64,000 nt of DNA from assembly GCF_000203935.1 (NCBI RefSeq), contig NC_008577.1, forward strand, positions 4,712,001 through 4,776,000. Direction: 5' to 3'. The stretch is from Shewanella sp. ANA-3. Lineage in GTDB: Bacteria; Pseudomonadota; Gammaproteobacteria; Enterobacterales; Shewanellaceae. The notes under the pieces were generated by a model. The model was given only the letters and a program-made list of their open reading frames with translations, had not been told where the DNA came from and did not search any database. Shown here in pieces: positions 8,852 through 17,546 of the stretch (the first letter of the stretch is position 1; each line of letters begins with the position of its first letter). The translations under genes and the position numbers were made by a program.

Positions 8852-9085
8852 ATGGGTTTTAATGAGCAAGAAAAACAAGCACTACTCGCCGTTAAAGGCG
8901 TTGGCCCGACTGTCATTAAACGTTTTGAAGAAATCGGCATTAGCTCACTCGCGCAGTTAGCCGAGCATGAGGTCGAAGATATCGCCAACCTAGTCGCCAG
9001 CATGTTACGCACCACTTGCTGGAAAAACAGCCCACAGGCTCGCAATGCTATTGCCGCTGCCATTGAGCTTGCCCGCCGCGCCTAA
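8852..9085 (+). CDS. Small helix-hairpin-helix protein
   Basis: A 77-aa protein. The N-terminal half (LLAVKGVGPTVIKRFEEIGISSLAQLAEH) is a helix-hairpin-helix motif with the GVGP turn, a non-specific DNA-binding element found in many repair proteins. The C-terminal part is a single helix-rich segment. The start at 8852 is supported by AAGGAG nine bases upstream; the longer open frame from 8744 runs through the preceding terminator and is not used. A DNA-binding role is inferred from the motif only. It sits just upstream of the DUF4424 gene (28-bp gap). Confidence 0.8.
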   Translation: MGFNEQEKQALLAVKGVGPTVIKRFEEIGISSLAQLAEHEVEDIANLVASMLRTTCWKNSPQARNAIAAAIELARRA

Positions 9086-9113
9086 TCTTTATTGCGATTT
9101 TTCCGAGATGTTT

Positions 9114-10052
9114 ATGTCAATCCATATTCGCGCCCTAATGGGCGGTTTACTCGCGCTGATGAGCACGGCAGCCTTCGCCAATGACAGCAGTTTTGGTGAT
9201 GCTAATGGCTCTATCACCCTTAAATATCAGCCGCATATCAGTATGGACAAGGAGTCGCTCTTTATCAGCGAGGCCGAAGTCAGGGTCGATTATCTGTTTA
9301 CCAACACCAGCTCGCAGGAGCTTACCGTCCCCATCGCCTTCCCTATGCCGCCGATGTTTTTTGGCTCCGCTGATCACAGCAGTATCGATAACTTCACCCT
9401 CAAAGTGAATGGCAAAACCCAGCCAACTCAGCACAGGCTCGTCGCCCAACTTGCCGATAAAACAGATATTTCTGCTGAGCTGAAACAGCTTGGTTGGGGG
9501 ATAGATGAAGTCGCTTACTTTGCCGAATATGGCGAAGTCCCCAAGGGCAAACCCGCGCTCCCCAGCCAATGGTTAGATGAGGAGCAACAAATCGCCTTTA
9601 CCCTAAGCGATTACTTTGTGTGGCAGCAAACCTTTCCCGCGGGCCAATCTGTCTCTATCAGCCACAGTTATACACCGAGCCTCTCAACGGGCATCCCCGA
9701 TACTGCCAATAGTATTATCGATACTTACACTGGACTTGCCTGTTTAGATGAAAGCGCCAAGCAAGGGATTCGTAAGCGAAACCTTATCGTTAAACAAGAA
9801 GGTGAAGATCAGGAGATTGGCGTCGAATGGAGCCACCTTAGCTATATTTTAGTCACGGCCAATAACTGGCAAGGGGCGATTAAGGACTTCAAACTGACGC
9901 TGAAAAAATCCCAGCCCACTGATCTCATTAGCCTGTGTTTTGATGGCGAGCTTAAAAAAACCGATCCACTCACCTTTGAGTTCCAGCAAAAGCAGTTCAC
10001 GCCAACGCAGGATCTTAGCATCCTATTTATCCGTAAACCGGATTTTGAATAA
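9114..10052 (+). CDS. Exported DUF4424-type protein
   Basis: A 312-aa exported protein. The signal peptide MSIHIRALMGGLLALMSTAA ends at AFA-N. The mature part is rich in beta structure and begins with a segment on 'secondary' outputs (SLFISEAEVRVDYLFTNTSS) followed by PIAFPMPPMFF, a pattern I associate with DUF4424. Its function is unknown. I chose 9114 because GAG lies six bases upstream and the signal peptide starts there; the longer frame from 9045 overlaps the previous gene. A terminator shared with the irgA-like gene follows. Confidence 0.75.
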   Translation: MSIHIRALMGGLLALMSTAAFANDSSFGDANGSITLKYQPHISMDKESLFISEAEVRVDYLFTNTSSQELTVPIAFPMPPMFFGSADHSSIDNFTLKVNGKTQPTQHRLVAQLADKTDISAELKQLGWGIDEVAYFAEYGEVPKGKPALPSQWLDEEQQIAFTLSDYFVWQQTFPAGQSVSISHSYTPSLSTGIPDTANSIIDTYTGLACLDESAKQGIRKRNLIVKQEGEDQEIGVEWSHLSYILVTANNWQGAIKDFKLTLKKSQPTDLISLCFDGELKKTDPLTFEFQQKQFTPTQDLSILFIRKPDFE

Positions 10053-10054
10053 TC

Positions 10055-10080
10055 AAAAAAGCCAGCTAAATGCTGGCTTT
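10055..10080. terminator. Bidirectional terminator, DUF4424 gene / irgA
   Basis: A-run, GCCAGC (10061-10066), TAAAT loop, GCTGGC (10072-10077), then TTT. It lies between converging genes; the minus-strand reading has the longer T-run. Confidence 0.8.
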
Positions 10081-10109
10081 CTGTATTAAGCGACTATTTT
10101 TAAACGCGA

Positions 10110-12101
10110 TTAAAAGCTATAGGTCATGCCTAACCAGTAACGACGGCCGTCTTCGATATAACCGTACTCTTCTTCCGTGATGTCCTTATCGAAGGCGTTA
10201 TAAATACCCGCGCTGAACTTAATGCTGTCATTAACGCGATAGTTGGCCCCTAAATCTAACAGCGTATAGGAAGGCGCAATCAAGCTGCTTGAAGAAGGAC
10301 CCGTTGTCGGCTGACTCTCTTCACCACGATAGTTAACCCGCAGCCAAGTGCTTAACTTATCTATCGGCTCATAGTTAACCGACAATTGCACCAGATGTTT
10401 AGGCAATTGATTCAATGGACTACCTTTATATGCGCCCGTCTTCTGCTCCGAGTCGGTATAAGTGTAGTTGCCCGTTAATGCCAAGTTGCTCAAGATTTTA
10501 TAGTCGATACTGAACTCAACCCCCTGGGTGACCGCCTCATCAATATTCACATAGGTGGTCGGGTCAGAGCCAAACTGATTAGGCCCATCGGTACATTGAG
10601 TCGCAGGGCAAGCGACACGGGTGATCTTGTCCTCAAACTCGTTATAGAACACGCCTGCACTGGTGGTGATGGAGTCAGTGAGATCGGTGTAAATGCCTAG
10701 CTCATAGTTCACTGAGGTTTCGGGTTGTAAATCCGGGTTACCGTACATATTGCCGCCTCGGCTTACCTGCCCCCAATCGGGCACAGTTTGCCTCAGGCTC
10801 GGCGCCCTAAAGCCCGTCGACACACCGCCTTTTAAGGTGGTGTGCTCGGTCAGCCCCCATACGCCGTAAATCCGTGGGCTGAGGTGGTCGCCAAAGTTTT
10901 CATCATCGTCTAAACGCAGGCCTAAGGTTAAGGCAAAATTATCGACGATACGCCATTCATCCTCTGAGAACACCGACCATTGGCGGCGACTAATATCGGT
11001 TAAGTCACTGACCTGATTGCCCGTTTCATCGGTAAGATCTTGCTTATTGAAGGCCGCGCCAAAGGTTGTGGTATGGCTTTCCCCCAAGGTGGCGATCAGG
11101 CTAGTTTGAGCATCGGTATTCTTGATCTTCATCTTGCGGGACTTGTTATCAAATACTTCGTGCTTGATATAAGTATCCGAGGTACCAAAGTCCCAACGCC
11201 CGGTGTGCGATAGGGAAATGGTGCTGTTTTCATACTCGGTTGTCGACGAAGCTGGGCAACCACTGCGGCCACAACTGGCGCCCGGTGCCAATGGTGCAAC
11301 GGTTTTCCCTAAGGTGCTATCCAACTCTTGGTTGGCGATGCCGACTTCTAACATAATGTCATGGTCTTGGTTAGGCGTGAGGGCAAATCTGGCGGTGAGA
11401 TTATCCGCATCGCGACCTCGGTAACCGCCGTAGATACTATCTTCTTCACGTTGAGTGTATTGGCCGTATAACTGCACGCCGAGCAGATCTTTAATCAAGC
11501 CACCGTTCACAAAAAAGTTGCCCTGATACACATTACCTGAGTCCGACTTTTCCTGCAGCGTAGTGTCGAGGCGCAATTCCCCCTGCCACTCATTGGGCAC
11601 TTTACGGGTGATAATGTTGATCACCCCACCGATAGCATCGGAGCCATAAAGGGATGACATGGGGCCGCGGACAATTTCAATCCTATCGATTGCGGCGAGC
11701 GGCGGCGTCCAAGCGCCTTCAACACCAGGACCGTCGCTGTTGGTGCGGGTCTCGCGGGAAGACTGACGTTTACCATCGACGAGGATCAGCGTGTATTGGC
11801 TGCCCATGCCCCGCAAACTAATGTCCCGACGGTCAGCACCGCCAGTCACCACCACGCCGGGCACTTCTAACATGGCGTCGGTTAAGTCACGGTAAAAACG
11901 TGTATCGAGATCCTCCCGGGTGAGCACGCTGATAGAAGCGGGCGCGTCACGCACTTGCTGCTCGAAACCCGATGCGGTAACAACGATTCTTTCCATCATC
12001 TTGTCTTGATCGGGTGCGGCATCCGCCAAAACCTGAGTGGCGGGTAGCAATAATGCGGCAGAAACTAGCTGTGCGAGGATCTTTTTACGACGTAACAACA
12101 T
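10110..12101 (-). CDS. irgA: TonB-dependent catecholate siderophore receptor (IrgA-like)
   Basis: A 663-aa outer-membrane receptor of the FepA/IrgA/CirA type. A signal peptide (MLLRRKKILAQLVSAALLLP...VLA) precedes a TonB box MERIVVTASG and a plug domain (APASISVLTREDL to RIEIVRGPMSSLYGSDAIGG). A beta-barrel follows, ending in WLGMTYSF with the terminal Phe needed for outer-membrane insertion. A Cys pair in CGRSGCPAS and CPATQC, in surface loops, fits this class. ATG at 12101 and TTG at 12107 are both usable; GGGAG lies 11 and 5 bases upstream respectively. A Fur box at 12133-12147 and a divergent LysR gene reproduce the Vibrio cholerae irgA/irgB layout. The likely substrate is a catecholate siderophore such as enterobactin. 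Confidence 0.85.
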   Translation of the reverse strand: MLLRRKKILAQLVSAALLLPATQVLADAAPDQDKMMERIVVTASGFEQQVRDAPASISVLTREDLDTRFYRDLTDAMLEVPGVVVTGGADRRDISLRGMGSQYTLILVDGKRQSSRETRTNSDGPGVEGAWTPPLAAIDRIEIVRGPMSSLYGSDAIGGVINIITRKVPNEWQGELRLDTTLQEKSDSGNVYQGNFFVNGGLIKDLLGVQLYGQYTQREEDSIYGGYRGRDADNLTARFALTPNQDHDIMLEVGIANQELDSTLGKTVAPLAPGASCGRSGCPASSTTEYENSTISLSHTGRWDFGTSDTYIKHEVFDNKSRKMKIKNTDAQTSLIATLGESHTTTFGAAFNKQDLTDETGNQVSDLTDISRRQWSVFSEDEWRIVDNFALTLGLRLDDDENFGDHLSPRIYGVWGLTEHTTLKGGVSTGFRAPSLRQTVPDWGQVSRGGNMYGNPDLQPETSVNYELGIYTDLTDSITTSAGVFYNEFEDKITRVACPATQCTDGPNQFGSDPTTYVNIDEAVTQGVEFSIDYKILSNLALTGNYTYTDSEQKTGAYKGSPLNQLPKHLVQLSVNYEPIDKLSTWLRVNYRGEESQPTTGPSSSSLIAPSYTLLDLGANYRVNDSIKFSAGIYNAFDKDITEEEYGYIEDGRRYWLGMTYSF

Positions 12102-12132
12102 AACCAACGAATCTCCCTCGATCCTTTGTAAA

Positions 12133-12147
12133 TGATAATAATTTTCA
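12133..12147. promoter_or_regulatory. Fur box in the irgA-irgB intergenic region
   Basis: TGATAATAATTTTCA matches the 7-1-7 Fur consensus TGATAAT-n-ATTATCA at 13 of 14 positions. It lies 32 bp upstream of the irgA start and about 75 bp upstream of the divergent LysR gene, so one Fur dimer pair could repress both. Confidence 0.75.
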
Positions 12148-12222
12148 ATACGGCAATGTATCCCTATGTTACAATCGGCTCAAGTTAGACTTTGAGTAAT
12201 CACTTGTAAGAGTTGCTTAAGA

Positions 12223-13185
12223 ATGAATAGAAATATGGTCAAGGGCATGATCGTGTTTGCCGCCATCGCGGAAAAAGGCTCGATGAGCGCTGCGGCAACA
12301 CAGCTTAATCTGAGTTCATCGGCGGTGAGCCAACAAGTCGCAAAGCTTGAAATGGATATGGGAATTAGTCTGTTTCACCGTAATACCCGCCATCTTACAC
12401 TCACAGAAGCGGGGGCATTATTTTATGAAAACTGCATTAAAATCATAAAAATAGTTGAAAGCGCCGAACAACAGCTGCATGCATTAAAGGGAACCCCCTC
12501 GGGGAAGCTTAAAATCGCCGCGCCAGTCGGCTTTGGCGGTGGTTTACTCAGCCAGCCATTAGCGCACCTGTTGGCGGCTCATCCGCAGATCAGCCTCAAT
12601 CTGCAATTGCAGGACGGCCCAATCGATATAGTTAACGAAGGAATCGATCTGGCGATTTGCATCGGTCCCCTATCGGATTCGAACCTTATCGCTCGCCCCT
12701 TAGCGGATTGGCGTATGTTGCTGTGTGCCGCTCCGAGCTATATTCCCCTGCATCAGAGCCTGCAACACCCTGCCGACTTACAAGGGTTCAACCGTATTAG
12801 CCACAGCTATGCTAAGCCCGAGTTCTTAACCCATTTACAGACTCAAGAGCGAATAGAACTCCCTGCCCAGCGCATCAACGTCAATAATATGCAGACGCTA
12901 ATCCAGCTCACCCTCGATGGATTAGGCTTTGCCGTGTTGCCTGAGCCCGAGGTGCATCAATATCTTGCATCTGGCCAATTGGTAACCCTTTTACCCGAGT
13001 GGTCGCTACGCACCTACAGCGTTTACAGCGTGACCTCGGCGCGGGACAAACAGCCCGCCAAGGTGAAAGAAGCCATAGCGGCACTCAGCCAATATTTTAG
13101 CCAGATGGATTTTAGCCCGCGCCCAGCGTCACTGGTTCAGCACAACGCCTGCGAGCTCACGCCAAGATTTGCCATCCCCGCCTAA
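12223..13185 (+). CDS. irgB: LysR-family regulator (IrgB-like)
   Basis: A 320-aa LysR-type activator. The N-terminal winged helix (residues ~1-65: SMSAAATQLNLSSSAVSQQV then AKLEMDMGISLFHRN) is canonical, and a periplasmic-binding-protein-like effector domain follows (~90-295). It is divergent from irgA with a Fur box between. In V. cholerae, IrgB is the divergently encoded, Fur-repressed activator of irgA, and the same role is inferred here from arrangement. Similarity alone would not separate it from other LysR proteins. The end (13185) precedes the patatin-like gene. Confidence 0.8.
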   Translation: MNRNMVKGMIVFAAIAEKGSMSAAATQLNLSSSAVSQQVAKLEMDMGISLFHRNTRHLTLTEAGALFYENCIKIIKIVESAEQQLHALKGTPSGKLKIAAPVGFGGGLLSQPLAHLLAAHPQISLNLQLQDGPIDIVNEGIDLAICIGPLSDSNLIARPLADWRMLLCAAPSYIPLHQSLQHPADLQGFNRISHSYAKPEFLTHLQTQERIELPAQRINVNNMQTLIQLTLDGLGFAVLPEPEVHQYLASGQLVTLLPEWSLRTYSVYSVTSARDKQPAKVKEAIAALSQYFSQMDFSPRPASLVQHNACELTPRFAIPA

Positions 13186-13264
13186 CCATTGTAGGCACGC
13201 GTTTCATTTCTCAGTGGAGTTAGAGTATGCTGTTCTATCCATTCGATTAAACAGTAGTAACTCA

Positions 13265-14137
13265 ATGCAAGATGTGGCCTTAGTATTAGAGGGTGGCGGC
13301 CTGAGGGCAATTTATACCGCCGGCGTGTTAGATGCCTTTTTGCAGCAACAATTGCACTTCCCCTATGTGATTGGTGTATCGGCGGGGGCGATTTATCCCG
13401 CTTCTTATGTTTCACGCCAATTTGGCCGCAATTTACAAATTCAGCAGCAATATCTGCGAGATAAACGCTACATGGGGCTGCGCCACTGGTTGGCCACGGG
13501 TAATTATGTCAACACAGACTTTACCTATAAGCGCATGGCCTATGAGTTACTGCCTTTTGATTTTAAAACCTTTTTAGGTAGCGGAACCGAATTTAAGGTC
13601 GGGGCATTTAACTGCCAGACAGGACAAACCGATTACTTTGGCATGGCCGATTTTCAAGAGCACGACAAATTGCTCGACGTGCTTATCGCCTCCTCTAGCC
13701 TGCCTTTTATGGCCAATCCCTATCGGATAAACCACCAAACCTACCTCGACGGTGGCATCGCCGCGCCCATTCCGGTAGCGAAGGCGCAGCAAGAGGGCTA
13801 TAAGCGGCAGGTGGTGATCCTGACTCAGGACGCAAACTATCGAAAATCGCCGATGAAGTTCAACTGGTTAGCGCGCAAGCGTTATCAAGCTTATCCGGCA
13901 GTGGCCGCCGCGCTCAAAATACGCCACCAACGTTATAACCAATCCCTCGAGGAACTCGCCCAGAGTGTTGCCAGCGGCGATACCTTTGTGATCCGCCCTG
14001 CTGCGCCACTTAATCTCTCGCGACTTGACCGCAATATCGATAAAGTGACCGCCGTATATCGCCAAGGGCTGGCCGATGGGCAGGCGATTTTGCCCAAGCT
14101 GCAGGCTTGGCTAAACACTGGGGCAGGTATCAGTTAG
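13265..14137 (+). CDS. Patatin-like phospholipase family protein
   Basis: A 290-aa cytoplasmic protein of the patatin/YjjU group. The oxyanion loop EGGGLRAIYTAG is at residues ~8-19. The nucleophile elbow GVSAGA is near 37-42, and the catalytic Asp is in the YLDGGIAAPIP motif near residue 163. The second Gly of the usual GGGxRG loop is Ala here. The ATG at 13265 is used because the conserved region begins seven residues in; upstream codons to 13169 overlap the irgB end and do not look coding. The ribosome site is weak. The stop overlaps the converging LysR gene by eight bases. Confidence 0.85.
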   Translation: MQDVALVLEGGGLRAIYTAGVLDAFLQQQLHFPYVIGVSAGAIYPASYVSRQFGRNLQIQQQYLRDKRYMGLRHWLATGNYVNTDFTYKRMAYELLPFDFKTFLGSGTEFKVGAFNCQTGQTDYFGMADFQEHDKLLDVLIASSSLPFMANPYRINHQTYLDGGIAAPIPVAKAQQEGYKRQVVILTQDANYRKSPMKFNWLARKRYQAYPAVAAALKIRHQRYNQSLEELAQSVASGDTFVIRPAAPLNLSRLDRNIDKVTAVYRQGLADGQAILPKLQAWLNTGAGIS

Positions 14138-15065
14138 GAAGCGAGGCGCTGACTTTGTTAATAATCAGCTCCCGCAGCCATTTATGGCTGAGATCGTGTT
14201 CGAAATGCTTATGCCACATCAGCAGGTAGGCACCGGGGATCAGTTTAATTGGCGATGGTAAATACTTAAGATCAAACGACTTCATCATCGCTAAGGCATA
14301 ACGGGAAGGAGCGCAGAGAATCAAATCACTCTGCTCACACAGGGCCAGCGCACTCTGAAAGTCCGTCATATTCACCGCAATATCCCGTTTACGCCCTTGG
14401 ATTTGCAGCACATCGTCTAACAACCAATATTCCAAGCCACCAAAGGCGACCTGTAATTGGCGATAACTTAAAAAGGTATCGAGATCCCATTCTTGCGAAA
14501 GTGCAGGATGGTCACTGCGCATCAGGCAAACTGTGTAATCCTGAACCAATTCAACATAATGGATGTCATCCGGAATATGGTTTACATGCATGGGCGAACG
14601 CTCATCCCATTCGCGGCAACCTATGGCGAGATCGATATCGCAGCGTTGGAGTCTATCCATGGTATCCAGCCGCCAGGTTTGGCAATTAATGCTCACACCG
14701 GGCGCCTGCGCTAAAAGCGAAGGCATAAAGTGTGGGAAGGTCAGCGAGTAGGTCGTTTCGACCAGATGCATTCGAAACTGGCGCTGACTTAGGGCGGGCT
14801 CAAAACTGTCTGGCCGAGTAAATTGCGCTAATTGCTGTAAGCATTGGCGCAAGTCGGGCGCCAGCGACAGCGCCTTGGGCGTCGGCTTGAGGCCGTAGGC
14901 GGTGCGCTCGAATAAGGGGTCATCAAACACTTCACGCAGGCGAGTCAATTGCTTGCTCACCGCCGACTGACTCAAATGCAGCCGCGCCGCTGCGGCCGTG
15001 ACACTCTGCTCCTCGAGGAGAATTTCCAGTACGGGCAGTAAGTTTAAGTCTAAGTGTTTTAGCAT
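14130..15065 (-). CDS. LysR-family regulator coupled to EamA exporter
   Basis: A 311-aa LysR-type regulator. The winged helix (LEEQSVTAAAARLHLSQSAV) and the DDPLFERTAYGLKPTPKA wing are typical of the NahR/NodD/LeuO-like LysR class, with an effector domain after residue 95. It is the second gene of an operon: the upstream EamA gene stops with TAG immediately followed by this ATG, so translation is coupled. The gene's 3' end overlaps the patatin gene by eight bases on the opposite strand. It is clearly paralogous to the LysR gene at 35704. A local role in controlling the transporter is likely. Confidence 0.85.
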   Translation of the reverse strand: MLKHLDLNLLPVLEILLEEQSVTAAAARLHLSQSAVSKQLTRLREVFDDPLFERTAYGLKPTPKALSLAPDLRQCLQQLAQFTRPDSFEPALSQRQFRMHLVETTYSLTFPHFMPSLLAQAPGVSINCQTWRLDTMDRLQRCDIDLAIGCREWDERSPMHVNHIPDDIHYVELVQDYTVCLMRSDHPALSQEWDLDTFLSYRQLQVAFGGLEYWLLDDVLQIQGRKRDIAVNMTDFQSALALCEQSDLILCAPSRYALAMMKSFDLKYLPSPIKLIPGAYLLMWHKHFEHDLSHKWLRELIINKVSASLPN

Positions 15066-15920
15066 CTAACCCCTCGCTTTTAAGGGATTCCACCTCAAGT
15101 TTTGCGGCAACTTCATCAGCAGTAGCGACAGTAAAATCACTAAAATCCCTACCCACTGGCGCATATCTAAGGCTTCACCCACAATCAATACGCCTAATGA
15201 TACGGCAACCACGGGATTGACTAAAGCCACCATCCCCATGATTTCTGGCCCTAAATTTCGCATTGACCAGAGCCAAGCCCAATAGGCCACCGCGGTATTG
15301 GCGGTAACCAACCAGATTAATGAGGGAACCACATCCATACTCGGGATCTGTGGCGGCCCCACCATAAACCACGCCAGTGGGATCAACATCAATCCCCCCA
15401 AGAGTAATTGCCAAGCTGTCAGCACTAAAAAGTCGCCCACATCCCAGCGCTGCATCCAGCGGGAAGAAAAGGCAATCAACGTTGTCGCGCTCAGCATACA
15501 CAGGACACCAATCGGGTCGAGATCCGCCGAAGGATTAAGCAATAAAATCACGCCACCGAGGCCCATTAAGCCAAGCAATAGCCACTTCATCCCCGGGCGT
15601 TTTTTATCAATCAGCCAAGCGAGGATCAAAAAGATTAATGGCAATGTCGCCCCCAGCGTGCCCGCAACGGCGCCGGGTAGCCGATAGGCGCCAATAAACA
15701 GCAGCGCAAAGAAGGCGCCAATATTACAAAACGCCAGCAAGCTTAATTTAGACCATGCCAGCGTCGGCAAACGTGGGCGCAGCATCAGCAGCAATATGCC
15801 CGCAGGCAGCGCACGCCAAACCGCCACCCAGTAGGGCGACATATCCTGTAAGTAAAGACTCACCAGTGCATAGGTAGTCCCCCAAAAGACTGGGGCGAGT
15901 AACGCAATCACAAACGGCAT
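15066..15920 (-). CDS. EamA/DMT-family transporter
   Basis: A 284-aa membrane protein with ten hydrophobic helices in two repeats, the drug/metabolite transporter EamA plan (FWGTTYALVSLYL at the N-terminus, NTAVAYWAWLWSMRNLGPE and the following ALVNPVVAVSLGVLIVGE in repeat two). Family members export amino acids and other small metabolites; the substrate is unknown. It is the first gene of a two-gene operon with a LysR regulator directly abutting it. A weak AAG site precedes its ATG. Confidence 0.85.
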   Translation of the reverse strand: MPFVIALLAPVFWGTTYALVSLYLQDMSPYWVAVWRALPAGILLLMLRPRLPTLAWSKLSLLAFCNIGAFFALLFIGAYRLPGAVAGTLGATLPLIFLILAWLIDKKRPGMKWLLLGLMGLGGVILLLNPSADLDPIGVLCMLSATTLIAFSSRWMQRWDVGDFLVLTAWQLLLGGLMLIPLAWFMVGPPQIPSMDVVPSLIWLVTANTAVAYWAWLWSMRNLGPEIMGMVALVNPVVAVSLGVLIVGEALDMRQWVGILVILLSLLLMKLPQNLRWNPLKARG

Positions 15921-16117
15921 AATGACTTCTTAAAAAGTATCTTGATGTTGAGATATATTACTTTGAGAGAATAAAACAGGCAAGTGCTGAGATAAGGTTA
16001 ATAGGGAGAAAAGAAAAATGGACACGCGTTTATACTGCTTTAGATATGCGCACGCAGAGCTGCGCTTAAGCCTTGTTTGCCGTATAATCGGGCGTCATTT
16101 TTTATAGGCGGGCAAGC

Positions 16118-16582
16118 ATGTTCCATATCGCACTCTATGAGCCAGAAATCGCACCCAACACGGGTAATATCATTCGCCTTTGCGCAAACAACGGCAGCCA
16201 ACTGCATCTAATTGAGCCGCTAGGGTTTGATTTTGAAGAGAAAAAACTGCGCCGCGCGGGCCTAGATTATGCCGATTTAACCAATGTGACTCGCCATAAA
16301 AACTTCGATGCCTTCCTCGAGGCCATGGCAGGCAAACGCATTATGGCCTGTACCACTAAGGGCAGCCGCCCTCACACTGAACTCAGTTTTGCCAAGGATG
16401 ACGTGCTATTATTTGGCCCTGAAACCCGCGGTCTACCTATGCCAATTATCGAGTCGATTCCAACCGAGCAGCGATTACGCATTCCGATGGCAGCCACCAG
16501 TCGCAGCCTCAACCTCTCCAATGCCGTGGCGATTATCAGCTACGAAGCCTGGCGTCAGCTCGGGTTTGAAGGCGCAATTTAA
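16118..16582 (+). CDS. trmL: tRNA (cytidine/uridine-2'-O-)-methyltransferase TrmL
   Basis: A 154-aa SPOUT-class methyltransferase that 2'-O-methylates the wobble base of tRNA-Leu. Family motifs are clear: LYEPEIAPNTGNIIRLCANN (motif 1, ~6-25), FGPETRGLP (motif 2, ~99-107) and the knot-forming IPMAATSRSLNLSNAVAII (motif 3, ~123-141). Length is normal for TrmL (E. coli YibK, 157 aa). It is a single gene divergent from the EamA operon, and it marks the left border of the accessory island. Confidence 0.93.
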   Translation: MFHIALYEPEIAPNTGNIIRLCANNGSQLHLIEPLGFDFEEKKLRRAGLDYADLTNVTRHKNFDAFLEAMAGKRIMACTTKGSRPHTELSFAKDDVLLFGPETRGLPMPIIESIPTEQRLRIPMAATSRSLNLSNAVAIISYEAWRQLGFEGAI

Positions 16583-16710
16583 TAGGTAGGAATACTGATT
16601 TGGATTAGGCTGGACTTCACCAGCCAATTTTCCAATCACTCAGCCAAATCATTCAGCCATCCACGCCGAAAGATCGCTTTAACTCAATTCGGCCTGAAAG
16701 CCAGTAATTT

Positions 16711-17165
16711 TGCCGTCAGGTATGTTGGATGAATTGTCATTGTTTCCCACTGACATAACGCGGTTTTATTTAACAGAGTTGTCCCGCTAGGCTCGACGAC
16801 GGCATCTGCAACACATGGAAGTGTAAATGCCGCGTTCACATGGCCAATGATGTTCCCAACATCATTGTGGCATTTCCCATATCCCTATGGGTCAGATGTG
16901 AAAGAGCGGCCATGCCGCCAACGGTCACTGGTGCAACAATGGCAATTTTAATGACCATTGAACTGTTCATCTGGCTAAAAGCTTTTGCCCCAAAGCGAGA
17001 TAAGTTTGTCGTCAGGTGTGTAGGGTTAATTGTCATTGTTTCCCCAGTGACACGCCGTGAATATGTCCCTATAGGCTCGACGGCGACATCCATGTCGCCA
17101 ACGGTCACTGTTGCAACAATGGCAATCTTAACGACCATTGAACGGTTCATTTGGCTAAAAAGCTA
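16711..17165. repeat. Two tandem degenerate repeat copies with a covarying hairpin
   Basis: Two copies of a composite repeat. Positions 16911-16980 match 17091-17160 at 64 of 70 bases, exactly 180 bp apart. A 5' module (TGCCGTCAGG... at 16711; TGTCGTCAGG... at 17007, both running into TTGTCATTGTTTCCC) recurs 296 bp apart, so copy 1 carries about 116 extra bases, themselves rich in hairpins (for example ATGATGTT / AACATCAT around 16846-16865). Each copy has a hairpin just before ACGGTCACTG. In copy 2 it is GGCGACAT / ATGTCGCC (17082-17099); in copy 1 GCGGC / GCCGC (16906-16918). Open frames on both strands here are by-products of the repeat. Confidence 0.75.
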
Positions 17166-17421
17166 ATCGCCCCAATCCTTGTTTCGTTTCGTTGGCTCAA
17201 TAGAAAACTCCTACTCTTGTTGCCATACAAAATCTTATCCATTTACCTAATGTTTGGGCCTAACGTAAAGCGACTAACAATGTATGGGTATACAGTCATA
17301 TTTAAATTTAGGTGTTTGGGTATGATTTTTAGACAAAATCAGTGCGCACTAATTCCATCCGAAATAAATAAAACTCTATAAAATCAGGTGAATATAGTAA
17401 CTGAATTTTAGTTAATAGGTT
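17166..17421. other. AT-rich non-coding stretch before the palindromes
   Basis: About 250 bp of AT-rich sequence with no convincing gene. The 76-codon open frame at 17151-17381 begins in the repeat, has no ribosome binding site and no recognisable composition. Base composition shifts here from the GC-balanced core genome to the AT-rich island. Confidence 0.5.
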
Positions 17422-17449
17422 TGGAAAAACGCGCATGCGCGTTTTTCCA
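17422..17449. repeat. Perfect 28-bp palindrome
   Basis: TGGAAAAACGCGC / GCGCGTTTTTCCA flanking a central AT is fully self-complementary. It can act as a terminator-like hairpin in either direction or as a protein site. Its core AAACGCGCATGCGC recurs at 17531-17544. Confidence 0.7.
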
Positions 17450-17502
17450 GATGGTGTATTTGGCAGAAAGCTGATAACTTCTTTGCATACAGATAGTTAA
17501 CC

Positions 17503-17546
17503 GTGCGCGTTTTCACTGGTCTAACAAGGTAAACGCGCATGCGCAC
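17503..17546. repeat. Second palindromic element with the same core
   Basis: GTGCGCGTTT (17503-17512) can pair with AAACGCGC (17531-17538), and GTGCGC with GCGCAC (17541-17546). The loop contains GTCTAAC, which fits the integron simple-site consensus RYYYAAC. TTAAC (17498) and GTTAA (17556) flank the element. It may be an attC-like boundary, but it is less regular than the one at 19434. Confidence 0.4.

Noticed and set aside
16711..17165. Possible CRISPR array
   Set aside because: Only two long degenerate copies at 180 bp, not short regular repeats with unique spacers, and no cas genes.
16836..17166. Open frames of about 105 codons on both strands within the tandem repeats
   Set aside because: They consist of the repeat itself, contain internal duplication, and no ribosome binding site precedes them.
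17151..17381. A 76-codon hydrophobic frame in the island leader
   Set aside because: No ribosome site, begins in the repeat, and composition is like the surrounding non-coding sequence.
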